Of a stretch of DNA of 64,000 bases, positions 17,584-26,073 are shown piece after piece (the stretch's first letter is position 1; every line of letters begins with the position of its first letter). The notes under the pieces are model-generated. The model worked only from the letters and a program-made list of their open reading frames with translations, was not told the DNA's origin and did no database searches. The stretch lies in the NCBI RefSeq assembly GCF_006438965.1, contig NZ_RCZM01000001.1, positions 745,097-809,096 of the forward strand, read 5' to 3'. Made by a program: the position numbers and the translations under genes. Source of the DNA: Pedococcus bigeumensis. Its GTDB lineage: Bacteria > Actinomycetota > Actinomycetes > Actinomycetales > Dermatophilaceae.

Positions 17584-19071
17584 ATGTCGGCTGAGCGGGG
17601 GAGCGACACCCAGGACGGGGGACGACCCCAGGTCGCGTGGCGCGTGGTCGTCCCGGCGGCCCTCGCCCAAGCGGTCGCGCTGACGTTCGGATCGTTCGGC
17701 TACGGCTACCACCGCGACGAGCTCTACTTCCGGATGCTGCCCCCTGCATGGGGCTATCTGGACCAGCCGCCGCTCACCCCCTTCTTCGCCAGGCTGACCA
17801 CCCACCTCGCCGACCAGCCGTGGGCCCTGCGGCTCCCTGCCACCGTCGCGACAGCCCTCTCCGTCGTCGTGATCGCGCTCATCTGTCGAGAGCTCGGGGG
17901 TGGCCGAGGAGCTCAAGCGCTCGCTGCCTGGGGGTACGCCTTCGCCGCGCTGCCGTTGATGCTCGGCCACGTCCTGCTCACCTCCACGGTTGACCTCCTG
18001 TTGCTGGCCCTCGTGGTGCTGGCCGTCCTCCGAGCGACCGGCGGCTCGCCCCGATGGTGGCTCGCCGCCGGCGGCATCGCTGGGGTCGCCACCTACAACA
18101 GACTGCTCGTTGCCGTCGTGGTCGCAGGCCTCGTCGTCGGCATCGCGGTGCTCGGTCCACGCAGCGTCTTCCGATCGCCCAGCCTCTGGGCGGGTGGTGC
18201 CTTGGCCGTCGTCGTCGGCCTGCCGAACCTCGTCTACCAGGCCAGCCACGACTGGCCACAGCTCTCCATGGGCGCGGCACTTGCCGACAACAACGCGGGC
18301 GAGGTCCGCAGCCAACTGCCCTACCTCCTCCTGGTCATGCTCGGCCCACCGCTCGTCGCCGTCTGGGTCACTGGGATCGTCTGGCTGTTGCGCCGTGAGC
18401 GCCGCCCCCGCGTCGGCTACCTGGTGGTCGGGACCGGAGTGCTGATCGCGTTCACCTTCGCCTCCGGCGCGCAGCCGCACTACCCGATCCACCTGCTGGC
18501 CGTGATGTATGCCGCGGGCTGCGTGCCGGTCGCCCACTGGCTCGCGTCGCGTCGCGCCCTTCGGGCGGTCGCCGTCGGACTGCTGGTCGTCAACGCCGCG
18601 GTCTCGTGTGTTCTCGCCCTGCCCGTCGTCCCGCTGGCCAGCGTCGGCGGCACCCCGCTGCCGGACGTCGGCCCGCTCGTCGCCGACCAGGTCGGGTGGC
18701 CGCGCTACGCGGACCAGGTCGCCGCGGCATACCGGGGCTCTGCCCTGCACCCCACGGAGGTGATCACGTCCAACTACGGCGAGGCGGGGGCGATCGCGCG
18801 CTTCGGACCCGCCCTCGGGCTGCCGCGGCCGGTGAGCGGGCAGAACTCGCTGGCGTCGGTCGTCCGTCCTGCTGACTCGAGCACCGTGGTCGTCATGGTC
18901 GGCTACCAGCTCGACGAGGTGGCCGGCCTGTTCGCCTCCTGCCAGGTGGTCGACCGGCTGGACAACGGCGTGGACGTCGACAACGAGGAACAAGGCGCGC
19001 CGGTGGCGGTGTGCCGCGACCCGAGTGAGCCGTGGGCCGCCCTGTGGCCGCGGTTCCACCACCTCGACTGA
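17584..19071 (+). CDS. GT39-like (ArnT/PMT-type) membrane glycosyltransferase
   Basis: Membrane protein of about 495 residues with ten or more helices. The first extracytoplasmic loop contains GYHRDELYFRMLPP, where the acidic pair after helix 1 matches the catalytic Asp-Glu of GT-C enzymes. GYLDQPPLTPFFARL is the companion motif of the ArnT/mannosyltransferase-like group. Such enzymes transfer sugars from polyprenyl phosphate to lipid, protein or wall polymers outside the membrane. ATG 17584 opens the first predicted segment but has no good ribosome site; an upstream GTG is possible. Divergent from the SnoaL-like gene. Confidence 0.78.
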   Translation: MSAERGSDTQDGGRPQVAWRVVVPAALAQAVALTFGSFGYGYHRDELYFRMLPPAWGYLDQPPLTPFFARLTTHLADQPWALRLPATVATALSVVVIALICRELGGGRGAQALAAWGYAFAALPLMLGHVLLTSTVDLLLLALVVLAVLRATGGSPRWWLAAGGIAGVATYNRLLVAVVVAGLVVGIAVLGPRSVFRSPSLWAGGALAVVVGLPNLVYQASHDWPQLSMGAALADNNAGEVRSQLPYLLLVMLGPPLVAVWVTGIVWLLRRERRPRVGYLVVGTGVLIAFTFASGAQPHYPIHLLAVMYAAGCVPVAHWLASRRALRAVAVGLLVVNAAVSCVLALPVVPLASVGGTPLPDVGPLVADQVGWPRYADQVAAAYRGSALHPTEVITSNYGEAGAIARFGPALGLPRPVSGQNSLASVVRPADSSTVVVMVGYQLDEVAGLFASCQVVDRLDNGVDVDNEEQGAPVAVCRDPSEPWAALWPRFHHLD

Positions 19072-19113
19072 GGGAGTTCCCTCGACATCCTCCGCCCTGC
19101 TTACACTCACTGC

Positions 19114-19335
19114 GTGCGGCTGAGCCATTTCTGGGTGTTGATGAACGACGAGTTCGGGGAGGGCTATGCCTCCTCGCTCGCGCAGCACCTCGTCCTCGGC
19201 GTGCTCGGCGAGCGCACGGTGGTCCAGGCGCTCGAGGCCGGGGAGAGCCCGCGCCGGGTCTGGCAGGCCCTGTGCGACGCCATGGACGTGCCCGAGTCGC
19301 GTCGCCTCGGCATCGAGCGGCGACCAGCGAAGTGA
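19114..19335 (+). CDS. DUF3046 family protein
   Basis: Small conserved actinobacterial protein of 73 residues (RLSHFWVLMNDEFGEGYA... CDAMDVPESRRLG), DUF3046, of unknown function. It is normally found next to recA. TACACT at 19102-19107 stands 6 nt before the GTG, so the message is probably leaderless. Here recA begins 7.4 kb away; a nitronate monooxygenase, an ABC exporter operon and the caspase operon separate the two. That suggests insertions into the DUF3046-recA interval. Its stop overlaps the next GTG. Confidence 0.88.
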   Translation: MRLSHFWVLMNDEFGEGYASSLAQHLVLGVLGERTVVQALEAGESPRRVWQALCDAMDVPESRRLGIERRPAK

Positions 19336-20381
19336 GCTCGCTCGACTGGTCGGCCTGCCCCTTGGTGCTCGCACCGATGGCTGGCGGCCCGGCGACAGTC
19401 GAGCTCGCCGCCGCAGTTGGGGAGGGCGGGATGTTCCCGTTCTTGGCAGGCGCCTACCTCACGCCGGAGCGGCTCCGCAACGACATCGCCGCACTGCGCG
19501 CCTTGACGCCGAAACCCTTCGCAGTCAACATCTTTGCGCCATCACCAGACAGCCCGTCGATGCGGCAGGACGCCATCGCGTATGCCGGGTTGCTTGCTCC
19601 CTGGGCAGCCTCCGCGGGCGTCGAGCTGGGAATGCCGCGCTATGACGAGGACTTCTTCGACGCGAAGGTCGACGTGCTCGCGGAGGTGGCGCCTGCCCTG
19701 GTGAGCTTCGCCTTCGGCTGGCCCTCGGCGGAGGTGGTGGCCCGCCTGCAGGCCGCAGCAGTCGAGGTGTGGGTCACCATCAACGAAGCCACCGAGGTGG
19801 AGTGGGCCCAGGAGCTCGGTGTCGACGGTCTCGTCGTGCAGGGGTGGGAAGCCGGTGGTCACCGCGGTGGTCCGGTCGACACCGGCGCCACCCAGTCCGC
19901 GCTCCTGACGCTCGTGGAGGAGGTCGCCGGACGCACCAGCTTGCCGGTCATGGGCGCAGGTGGGGTGATGACAGGAGCCGACGCGGCGCGGGTCCTGCGC
20001 GCAGGCGCGAGTGCCGTGGCGTTCGGGACGGCGTTCCTGGACTGCCCCGAGGCAGGAACGGCGCCCGTGCACCGGCACGCACTGACCCACCGGACGGGTA
20101 CCACCGTGACCCGAGCCTTCACCGGTCGCAGTGCGCGGGCCCTGACCACGACGTGGACCGAGCTGTTCACCGAAGCCGCGCCGGCGGCCTACCCGCACGT
20201 CCACCACGTCACGGCCCCGCTCCGGGCGCATGGCAAGGCCACGGGTGAGGCAGAGCTGGTCCACCTGTGGGCCGGGACCGGGCACGGTCGGCTGCGCAAG
20301 CTCCCGGCCGCACAGCTCGCTCGAACCCTCGTGGAGGAGCTCCGTGCGGAGCAGGCAGGCGACTCGACGAAAAACCGTTGA
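19332..20381 (+). CDS. Nitronate monooxygenase family flavoprotein
   Basis: FMN-dependent enzyme of 349 residues of the 2-nitropropane dioxygenase/nitronate monooxygenase family, which detoxifies alkyl nitronates such as propionate 3-nitronate. The TIM barrel starts CPLVLAPMAGGPATVELAAAVGEGG. QGWEAGGHRGG at about 175-185 contains the catalytic His. MGAGGVMTGADAARVLRAGASAVAFGTAFL is the phosphate-binding part. GTG 19332 overlaps the DUF3046 stop by 4 bp and opens exactly at the barrel; the long upstream frame lies inside the DUF3046 gene. Confidence 0.88.
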   Translation: MSSLDWSACPLVLAPMAGGPATVELAAAVGEGGMFPFLAGAYLTPERLRNDIAALRALTPKPFAVNIFAPSPDSPSMRQDAIAYAGLLAPWAASAGVELGMPRYDEDFFDAKVDVLAEVAPALVSFAFGWPSAEVVARLQAAAVEVWVTINEATEVEWAQELGVDGLVVQGWEAGGHRGGPVDTGATQSALLTLVEEVAGRTSLPVMGAGGVMTGADAARVLRAGASAVAFGTAFLDCPEAGTAPVHRHALTHRTGTTVTRAFTGRSARALTTTWTELFTEAAPAAYPHVHHVTAPLRAHGKATGEAELVHLWAGTGHGRLRKLPAAQLARTLVEELRAEQAGDSTKNR

Positions 20382-20385
20382 GGGT

Positions 20386-20408
20386 CTGTCGGTGAACCTC
20401 GATAGCGT
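20386..20408 (+). promoter_or_regulatory. PafBC-type (RecA-independent) DNA-damage promoter of the ABC-2 exporter operon
   Basis: CTGTCGGTG (20386-20394), 8 nt, TAGCGT (20403-20408), then 8 nt to GTG 20417. The nonamer, spacing and -10 hexamer are identical to the element before recA at 26642-26664. They match TTGTCRGTG-N8-TANNNT except for the first base. A leaderless message is implied. Confidence 0.7.
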
Positions 20409-20416
20409 GGTCGACC

Positions 20417-21364
20417 GTGACCGACGACTCCCTGCCTGACAACGAGATCTTGCTGAGCGCAACCGGACTGACCAAGACGTTCGGGGAGTTCACGGCCGTC
20501 GACGGCATCGACTTCGCCGTCCGCAAGGGGGAGTGTTTCGGCTTCCTCGGCCCCAATGGCGCCGGCAAGTCCAGCACGATGCGGATGGTCGGCTGCGTGT
20601 CCCCGGTGACGAGCGGCGAGCTGCGCCTGTTCGGGCTCGACCCCGCGGGCAACGGTCCCGCGATCCGCGCCCGACTCGGCAGCTGCCCACAGCGTGACAC
20701 CCTCGACGAGGAGCTCACCGTCGAGGAGAACCTCTGGATCTACGGACGCTACTTCGGCCTGTCCCGCAAGGAAGTTCGCTCGCGAGCGGCCGAGCTGCTC
20801 GACTTCGCGCAGCTCACCGACCGGGCCGGTGACAAGGTCGAACCGCTGTCCGGTGGGATGAAGCGACGGCTGACGATCGCGCGGTCACTCATCAACTCAC
20901 CCGAGATCCTGCTGCTCGACGAACCGACCACCGGCTTGGACCCGCAGGCCCGACATGTGTTGTGGGACAGGCTGTTTCGTCTCAAGCGGTCGGGGGTGAC
21001 CTTGGTGCTGACCACGCACTACATGGACGAGGCCGAGCAGCTCTGTGACCGGCTGGTCGTCATGGACCACGGGCGGATCGTCGCCGAGGGGTCGCCACGC
21101 TCGCTCATCGACGAGTTCTCCACGCGCGAGGTGCTCGAGCTCCGGTTCGACGCCGAGGACCACAAGGACTTCGCCGAGCAGGTCACCGGCATCGGCGAGC
21201 GGGTCGAGGTGCTGCCCGACCGGTTGCTCGTCTATGCCGACGACGGTGAGCAGGCCGCAGCCGTCGTGCACTCACGTGGCATCGAACCGCTGTCCTCGCT
21301 CGTGCGACGAGCCACCCTCGAGGACGTGTTCCTGCACCTCACCGGCCGGACCCTGGTCGACTGA
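20417..21364 (+). CDS. ABC-2 exporter ATP-binding protein, DrrA/NodI-like
   Basis: ATPase of 315 residues. Walker A GPNGAGKSS near 47-55, signature LSGGMKRRLTIA near 148 and Walker B ILLLDEPTTGLDPQ near 170 are intact. The carboxyl-terminal tail ends RRATLEDVFLHLTGRTLVD, typical of DrrA/NodI-type drug or lipid exporters. GTG start; the stop TGA overlaps the next ATG by one base. It is the first gene of a four-gene operon with two permeases and a GNAT enzyme. The PafBC-type promoter just upstream suggests induction by DNA damage, fitting an exporter of DNA-damaging drugs (inference). Confidence 0.9.
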   Translation: MTDDSLPDNEILLSATGLTKTFGEFTAVDGIDFAVRKGECFGFLGPNGAGKSSTMRMVGCVSPVTSGELRLFGLDPAGNGPAIRARLGSCPQRDTLDEELTVEENLWIYGRYFGLSRKEVRSRAAELLDFAQLTDRAGDKVEPLSGGMKRRLTIARSLINSPEILLLDEPTTGLDPQARHVLWDRLFRLKRSGVTLVLTTHYMDEAEQLCDRLVVMDHGRIVAEGSPRSLIDEFSTREVLELRFDAEDHKDFAEQVTGIGERVEVLPDRLLVYADDGEQAAAVVHSRGIEPLSSLVRRATLEDVFLHLTGRTLVD

Positions 21365-22221
21365 TGGCGCTCACCCAGCCGCAGTCCCAGCCCGGTCCCG
21401 GCGGTGAGGGGCCCAGTCGGGCCGAGCACGGCATACGCCAGCCGTTGTCGGCGACCGAGCGGGTGCTCGCCGTCTTCACGTACTTCCTCACGGTCTACAA
21501 GCGCACCTGGCGCGGCAGCATCATCGGCCGGTTCCTGTCGCCGCTGTTCTTCCTGCTGGCCATGGGGATCGGCCTCGGCTCGCTGGTCGACGACCGGGTC
21601 GGGGGAGTCGAGGGGCTGCCCTACCTGCAGTTCGTCGTCCCCGCGATCGTCGCGACCCAGACGATGTGGGTGGCGATGGGGGAGTCGACCTACCAGGTGC
21701 TCGGGTACATCAAGTGGAACATGGGCTACCACGCGATGCTGGCGACCCCGATGACGGTTCGCGACGTGCTGCGCGGTCACTTCCTCGCGGTGGCGGCGCA
21801 CCTGACGACGGCCACGGCGATCTTCATGGCGGTGGCGTCGCTGTTCGGGGGCTTCGGGTCGGTCGCGGCGGTGTTCTGCCTGCCGATCGCCGTCCTCACC
21901 GGGCTGGCGTTCACGACCCCGATCTTCGCGTTCACGGCCCGGCAGGAGGGCGACAACGGCTTCAACATCCTGTTCCGCTGGATCGTCACGCCGCTGATGC
22001 TGTTCTCCGGCACCTTCTTCCCGATCGAGCAGCTCCCGGGCTGGATGCAGCCGATCGCCTGGGCCACCCCGTTGTGGCACGGCGTCGAGGCCTGCCGGGC
22101 GGTTGCCACGGGTGCCGTCGTCTGGACGCCGTTCGTCGGGCACCTGTTGGTCCTCGCTGGGTATGCCGCGGTGGGCTGGTGGCTCGCAGAGCGCTCCTTC
22201 GCCAAGAGGTTGGTCCCGTGA
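21364..22221 (+). CDS. ABC-2 exporter permease 1
   Basis: Permease of 285 residues with six hydrophobic segments. YKRTWRGSIIGRFLSPLFFLLAMGIGLG is the amphipathic start plus helix 1. LSATPMT-like ATPMTVRDVLRGHFLAVAAHL is the coupling region, and NILFRWIVTPLMLFSGTFFPIEQLPGWMQP is the conserved ABC-2 core of DrrB/NodJ-type subunits. It overlaps the ATPase stop by 1 bp and permease 2 by 4 bp. The two permeases are about equal in length and probably form a heterodimer. Confidence 0.87.
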   Translation: MALTQPQSQPGPGGEGPSRAEHGIRQPLSATERVLAVFTYFLTVYKRTWRGSIIGRFLSPLFFLLAMGIGLGSLVDDRVGGVEGLPYLQFVVPAIVATQTMWVAMGESTYQVLGYIKWNMGYHAMLATPMTVRDVLRGHFLAVAAHLTTATAIFMAVASLFGGFGSVAAVFCLPIAVLTGLAFTTPIFAFTARQEGDNGFNILFRWIVTPLMLFSGTFFPIEQLPGWMQPIAWATPLWHGVEACRAVATGAVVWTPFVGHLLVLAGYAAVGWWLAERSFAKRLVP

Positions 22222-23096
22222 GCACGTCGACATCCGGTTCCCAGCCCGCGCCCCAGCCCGCGCCCCCGTCCACACCCTCGTCGCGTGGATCAGCGTCGGC
22301 TCGGCTGGCCCACCTGGTGCCGATGCCTGCGGGCGCCGGCTTGGCCCGGATGCTCGTCGAGCGCAACATCACCTCGTTCCGGCACGGCTGGATCGCGCTC
22401 GTGACGGGCTTCGCCGAGCCGGTGTTCTACCTGTTCTCCCTCGGCATCGGCATCGGCGCTCTCGTGAAGACCGTCACGACCGACTCGGGTGCGGTCGTCT
22501 CCTACCCCCAGTTCGTCGCGCCCGCGCTGCTGGCCGCGTCCGCGATGAACGGTGCGGTGTTCGACTCGACCTTCAACGTGTTCTTCAAGCTGAAGTACGC
22601 CAAGCTCTACGACGCGGTTCTCGCAACGCCGATGGGTCCGCGCGACATCGCGGTCGGAGAGATCTCCTGGTCCCTGATCCGCGGCGGCCTCTACTCCGCC
22701 GCGTTCCTCGTCGTCGCGGTGCTGGCGGGCGCGGTCGGGTCGTGGTGGGCGCTCCTGGCGCTGCCCGCCGCGGTGTTCATCGGCTTCGCCTTCGCGGCGC
22801 TCGGGATGTTCGCCACGACCTTCATGAAGTCGTGGGTGCACTTCGACTACATCACGCTGGCCATCCAGCCGATGTTCCTGTTCTCCGCGACCTTCTTCCC
22901 GCTGTCCACCTATCCCGAGGCGCTGCAGTGGCTCGTCAGGGCGACGCCGCTCTACCACGGCGTCGCGCTCGAACGCGCGCTGATGCTCGGGGACGTCGGC
23001 TGGGGCATCCTCGCCCACGTGGCCTACCTCATCGTGCTCGGCGGTATCGGTGTCGTGGGAACCGCCCGCCGCCTCGAGAAGCTGCTGCTCTCGTGA
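22218..23096 (+). CDS. ABC-2 exporter permease 2
   Basis: Permease of 292 residues, paralogous to permease 1: MLVERNITSFRHGWIALVTGFAEPVFYLFSLGIGIG, then AKLYDAVLATPMGPRDIAVGE, then HFDYITLAIQPMFLFSATFFPLSTYPEALQ. The first 40 residues are Ser/Pro-rich and disordered. GTG 22218 overlaps the permease-1 stop (GTGA). Its own stop overlaps the GNAT start in the same way, so four genes are tightly coupled. Confidence 0.87.
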   Translation: MSTSTSGSQPAPQPAPPSTPSSRGSASARLAHLVPMPAGAGLARMLVERNITSFRHGWIALVTGFAEPVFYLFSLGIGIGALVKTVTTDSGAVVSYPQFVAPALLAASAMNGAVFDSTFNVFFKLKYAKLYDAVLATPMGPRDIAVGEISWSLIRGGLYSAAFLVVAVLAGAVGSWWALLALPAAVFIGFAFAALGMFATTFMKSWVHFDYITLAIQPMFLFSATFFPLSTYPEALQWLVRATPLYHGVALERALMLGDVGWGILAHVAYLIVLGGIGVVGTARRLEKLLLS

Positions 23097-23575
23097 GTGG
23101 GCCGGACCTGCCCGTGCGGTCGGCGGGGTTCGACGAGCTCTCCAGCCACACGGCATACCGGCTCTGGGCGCTGCGCTCCGAGGTGTTCGTCGTCGAGCAG
23201 GCAGCGGCCTACCTCGACCTCGACGGGCGTGACGTCGAGGCGGGCACCCGCCACCTGTGGGTCGAGGCCGATGGCCTGCCGGTCGCGACGCTGCGCGTGC
23301 TCGACGACGGCGACGTGTGGCGGATCGGCCGAGTCGCCACGGCCAGTGCGCAGCGGGGTCGCGGGCTGGCGGCCGGCTTGGTGCGGGCCGCGTTGGCGGA
23401 GTGTGTGGGACGCCCGGTCGTCCTGGACGCCCAGTCCTACCTCACCGACTGGTATGCCGGGTTCGGCTTCGTCGTCCACGGCGCCGAGTACGTCGACGAG
23501 GACGGCATCCCGCACACCCCGATGCGGTTGGACATCGTCGCCGCACCCGAGGTCCGTCAGGCCACGGACTTCTAG
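23093..23575 (+). CDS. ElaA-like GNAT acetyltransferase
   Basis: Protein of 160 residues like ElaA: LWALRSEVFVVEQAAAYLDLDGRDVEAGTRHLWV, then RIGRVATASAQRGRGLAAGLVRAAL (motif A), and YLTDWYAGFGFVVHGAEYVDEDGIPHTPMRL, the diagnostic ElaA end. Last gene of the ABC-2 exporter operon, overlapping permease 2 by 4 bp. If the operon exports a drug, the enzyme might acetylate it, but ElaA substrates are unknown. Its stop overlaps the convergent caspase stop by 4 bp. Confidence 0.87.
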   Translation: MSGPDLPVRSAGFDELSSHTAYRLWALRSEVFVVEQAAAYLDLDGRDVEAGTRHLWVEADGLPVATLRVLDDGDVWRIGRVATASAQRGRGLAAGLVRAALAECVGRPVVLDAQSYLTDWYAGFGFVVHGAEYVDEDGIPHTPMRLDIVAAPEVRQATDF

Positions 23576-26073
23576 GCGCTCGGCCGGGCCTGTCCCACGG
23601 GGTGGGCCCCGACCGCCCACGGCCGCTCGGTCAGTGCTGCGACGATCAGCGCGGCCAGACACCCGAGGGTCAGCGCGATCGGCCAAGTGGGTTCGGAGTG
23701 GTCTTCGACGTAGCTCCCGAGCGTGGTGGCGCCGCCGACAGCGCCGATGGCCCAGCCCAGCAGCGTCCATGCCCGGATGACAGGCAGGCGTTCGACACAC
23801 GCCGGCACGGCAATCGCCAACGCCGCGAAGCTCAACAGGACAGTCGCCAGGCCCGACGACGAGTGGGAGACCTGTGCACCGGAGAGGCCCAGGAGACCAG
23901 CTGCCGTGACCGAGGCGCCCCAGGCAAGCCCCCGGGAAATCCCCGAACGGGGTCGGGGGAGTGCCGATGGGGGAGTTCGGGCCACGGTCACGAACCCCAG
24001 GGCGCCGACCACTGCGAGGCCTGACTGGCCCACCAGTCCGACGTACCAACCTTCCTGCATGGAGCCGACATCGGTGTCCGCGAACGATCCGACGAAGCCA
24101 AGCGCTGCCGGGGCGACCGCGCCCGCCGCCAGCCCCAGTCCCACAGGCCCACGACCTCGCAGGAACAGCGCGCACGCGCCAGCGCTCACCGCGACCAGGC
24201 CAAGGGTCACCAGGCGGACGATCGAAGTCTCCAGGACGAACCAGCCGATGTTGTCGTACTGGACGTTCAGGACGAGCGGCGCAAGAACGAGGACGCCCAT
24301 CGCCACGAGGCTGGCGCCGAACCATGACCGGGGGCGAGCGGTGGTGTCGGGCTCGCTGCCCGGGTCTGCTGCCACGGTAGCTATGACGGGCGAGGTGGTG
24401 TTCTGTGCCGCGATCTTGGCCGGAGATCCGCGCAGACCCAGGACCGCCACAACCCCGGCGGCCGTGGACGTGAGGCAGCCGGCCCACGCGACCCAGGCAC
24501 CTGCCTTGATGTCGTAGGTGCTGATTCCGTCCATCGTGACCCTGAGGACCGCGATGGTGACGAGCGCGACGACGCTCATCGTGAGGACCGTCCAGGGCCA
24601 GTGACGCCGCGTCATCGAGCTCGTCAGGGTGGACATGGCGGTCCCGATGCAGAGCAGTCCGACAACAACCAGGACAACCCCCAACCAGTTGTGGAAGGTG
24701 AACACGTCGTTGCCGTAGACGAACGCGGGAAGCAGCACGGACAGCAGGACGAGGGAACCGCCGGCCAGGAGCGCCCGACCCGCCATGACGCGGTTGTGTG
24801 GCCATTCAGGGACGGCGGAGGGGGTCGCCGGGTCCGTCGTGGCGGCCCTCGTGGCCGACTGGCCGCGGAGGAGGGTTGCTGCGGTCGCGGCGGCGGACGG
24901 GTGAGCGGAGGGTGCCACGCCGAGGGGCGGCGTCGCCGAGCTGGTGGCCGGCTCCGGCGGGTCCGACGGGGCGGGTGCCGGCTGCTGGCGGGAAGTCAGG
25001 GTGTCAGCTCCGGACTCGACCGTGACGGGTATGCCGCTGGGGCGGGCCTCCGCCTCGGCTGTCGGTTCGTGCGCAGGTCCGGTCGGCGCAGATACTGCCG
25101 TGAGGGCGTCTCGTGCCGCCTCGGCGACATAGGACGTGTCCGAGCGGGCGACGTCCTGCAGCGCCTCCCGAGCACCCAGGGACACTCCGGGGTCAGCGCT
25201 CGCCAGCCGGGCTCGCAGCTCACCGACGGCGCCGAGTCGTGTGTACATGTTGTCGTCCTGCACGGCCGCGCGGAGGTCGGGCGGCAACGGCACGGCTCGG
25301 ACGCGCTTGCGGTGGCTCCTGGCGACGTAGAGCTCACCCTGCAGCTCGATGTCGCGGCTGGGGGTCTGGTTCGGGTTCTGGGCGCGGACCTGGTCGAACA
25401 CGTAGTCGTAGAGCTCGTTCAGCGAGACCAGCCCGTCCTCATCACGGTCCGCCGCTCCACTCCGGAGGCCTTCGACGACCGCTGAGGTGAAGACCGAGGG
25501 CTGCCGCTGCTCGTCGGAGGCGAGGGCGCTGCCCTCGAAGGCGTACTCCATCGCGCTCGACGCGGTGATGACCGCCCGACCACGCCCGCCCCCGAGCTTG
25601 CCGGCAGGGAAGCTCTCGAGGACGTTGGCCGGGCCTGCCGCCCGCACTGCGACACCCTCACTGAACGCCCCGCCGTAGCAGCAGTCGAGGAAGAGCACGA
25701 TGCTGCGAGCCCGCGAGCCGCGCATGCACCGCTGGACGAAGTCCGCGGACACAGCCGTGGACGCGAGCCGGTCGGGTCTGGTGTTGGTGGCGGCGAAGAA
25801 CAGCTCACCGGAGTCGCTCTTGAGCCCGTGCCCGGAGAAGTGCAGGAGCAGCAGGTCGTCGGGCCTGCCCTCGGCGAACAGGTCCTCGACCCGGGCCTGG
25901 ACGGTGTGGGAGGGCGAGTTGTGGACGACGCGGACGTCGAAGCCTCCGATGTCCGGGTCACCGAGGACACCGGCCAGCGCCTCGGCGTCCGCGGACGGCG
26001 CCTGCAGCCGGCTCAGCCCCGCGTGCTCGAACTCGTCGCTCGCGACGATGAGTGCTGTCCGGCGGCCGTCCAT
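23572..26073 (-). CDS. Membrane-anchored caspase-like protease (EACC1-caspase conflict system effector)
   Basis: Protein of 833 residues. Residues 1-250 form a caspase/metacaspase peptidase: LLLLHFSGHG carries catalytic His82 and IVLFLDCCYGG the Cys (131/132). DRDEDGLVSLNE at 209-220 fits a 12-residue EF-hand loop, suggesting calcium control. Residues 265-325 look like short HEAT-type helices. A Pro/Ala-rich linker (about 328-425) leads to about twelve membrane helices (432-825). The predicted role is a suicide effector against phage or stress. ATG 26073 shares one base with the stop of the EACC1-like gene, so the two are coupled. The longer open frame upstream is that gene's other frame. Confidence 0.85.
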   Translation of the reverse strand: MDGRRTALIVASDEFEHAGLSRLQAPSADAEALAGVLGDPDIGGFDVRVVHNSPSHTVQARVEDLFAEGRPDDLLLLHFSGHGLKSDSGELFFAATNTRPDRLASTAVSADFVQRCMRGSRARSIVLFLDCCYGGAFSEGVAVRAAGPANVLESFPAGKLGGGRGRAVITASSAMEYAFEGSALASDEQRQPSVFTSAVVEGLRSGAADRDEDGLVSLNELYDYVFDQVRAQNPNQTPSRDIELQGELYVARSHRKRVRAVPLPPDLRAAVQDDNMYTRLGAVGELRARLASADPGVSLGAREALQDVARSDTSYVAEAARDALTAVSAPTGPAHEPTAEAEARPSGIPVTVESGADTLTSRQQPAPAPSDPPEPATSSATPPLGVAPSAHPSAAATAATLLRGQSATRAATTDPATPSAVPEWPHNRVMAGRALLAGGSLVLLSVLLPAFVYGNDVFTFHNWLGVVLVVVGLLCIGTAMSTLTSSMTRRHWPWTVLTMSVVALVTIAVLRVTMDGISTYDIKAGAWVAWAGCLTSTAAGVVAVLGLRGSPAKIAAQNTTSPVIATVAADPGSEPDTTARPRSWFGASLVAMGVLVLAPLVLNVQYDNIGWFVLETSIVRLVTLGLVAVSAGACALFLRGRGPVGLGLAAGAVAPAALGFVGSFADTDVGSMQEGWYVGLVGQSGLAVVGALGFVTVARTPPSALPRPRSGISRGLAWGASVTAAGLLGLSGAQVSHSSSGLATVLLSFAALAIAVPACVERLPVIRAWTLLGWAIGAVGGATTLGSYVEDHSEPTWPIALTLGCLAALIVAALTERPWAVGAHPVGQARPSA

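Noticed and set aside
17518-19374. 618-codon minus-strand open frame opposite the GT39-like gene
   Set aside because: Charged low-complexity translation and overlap with two plus-strand genes; no family resemblance.
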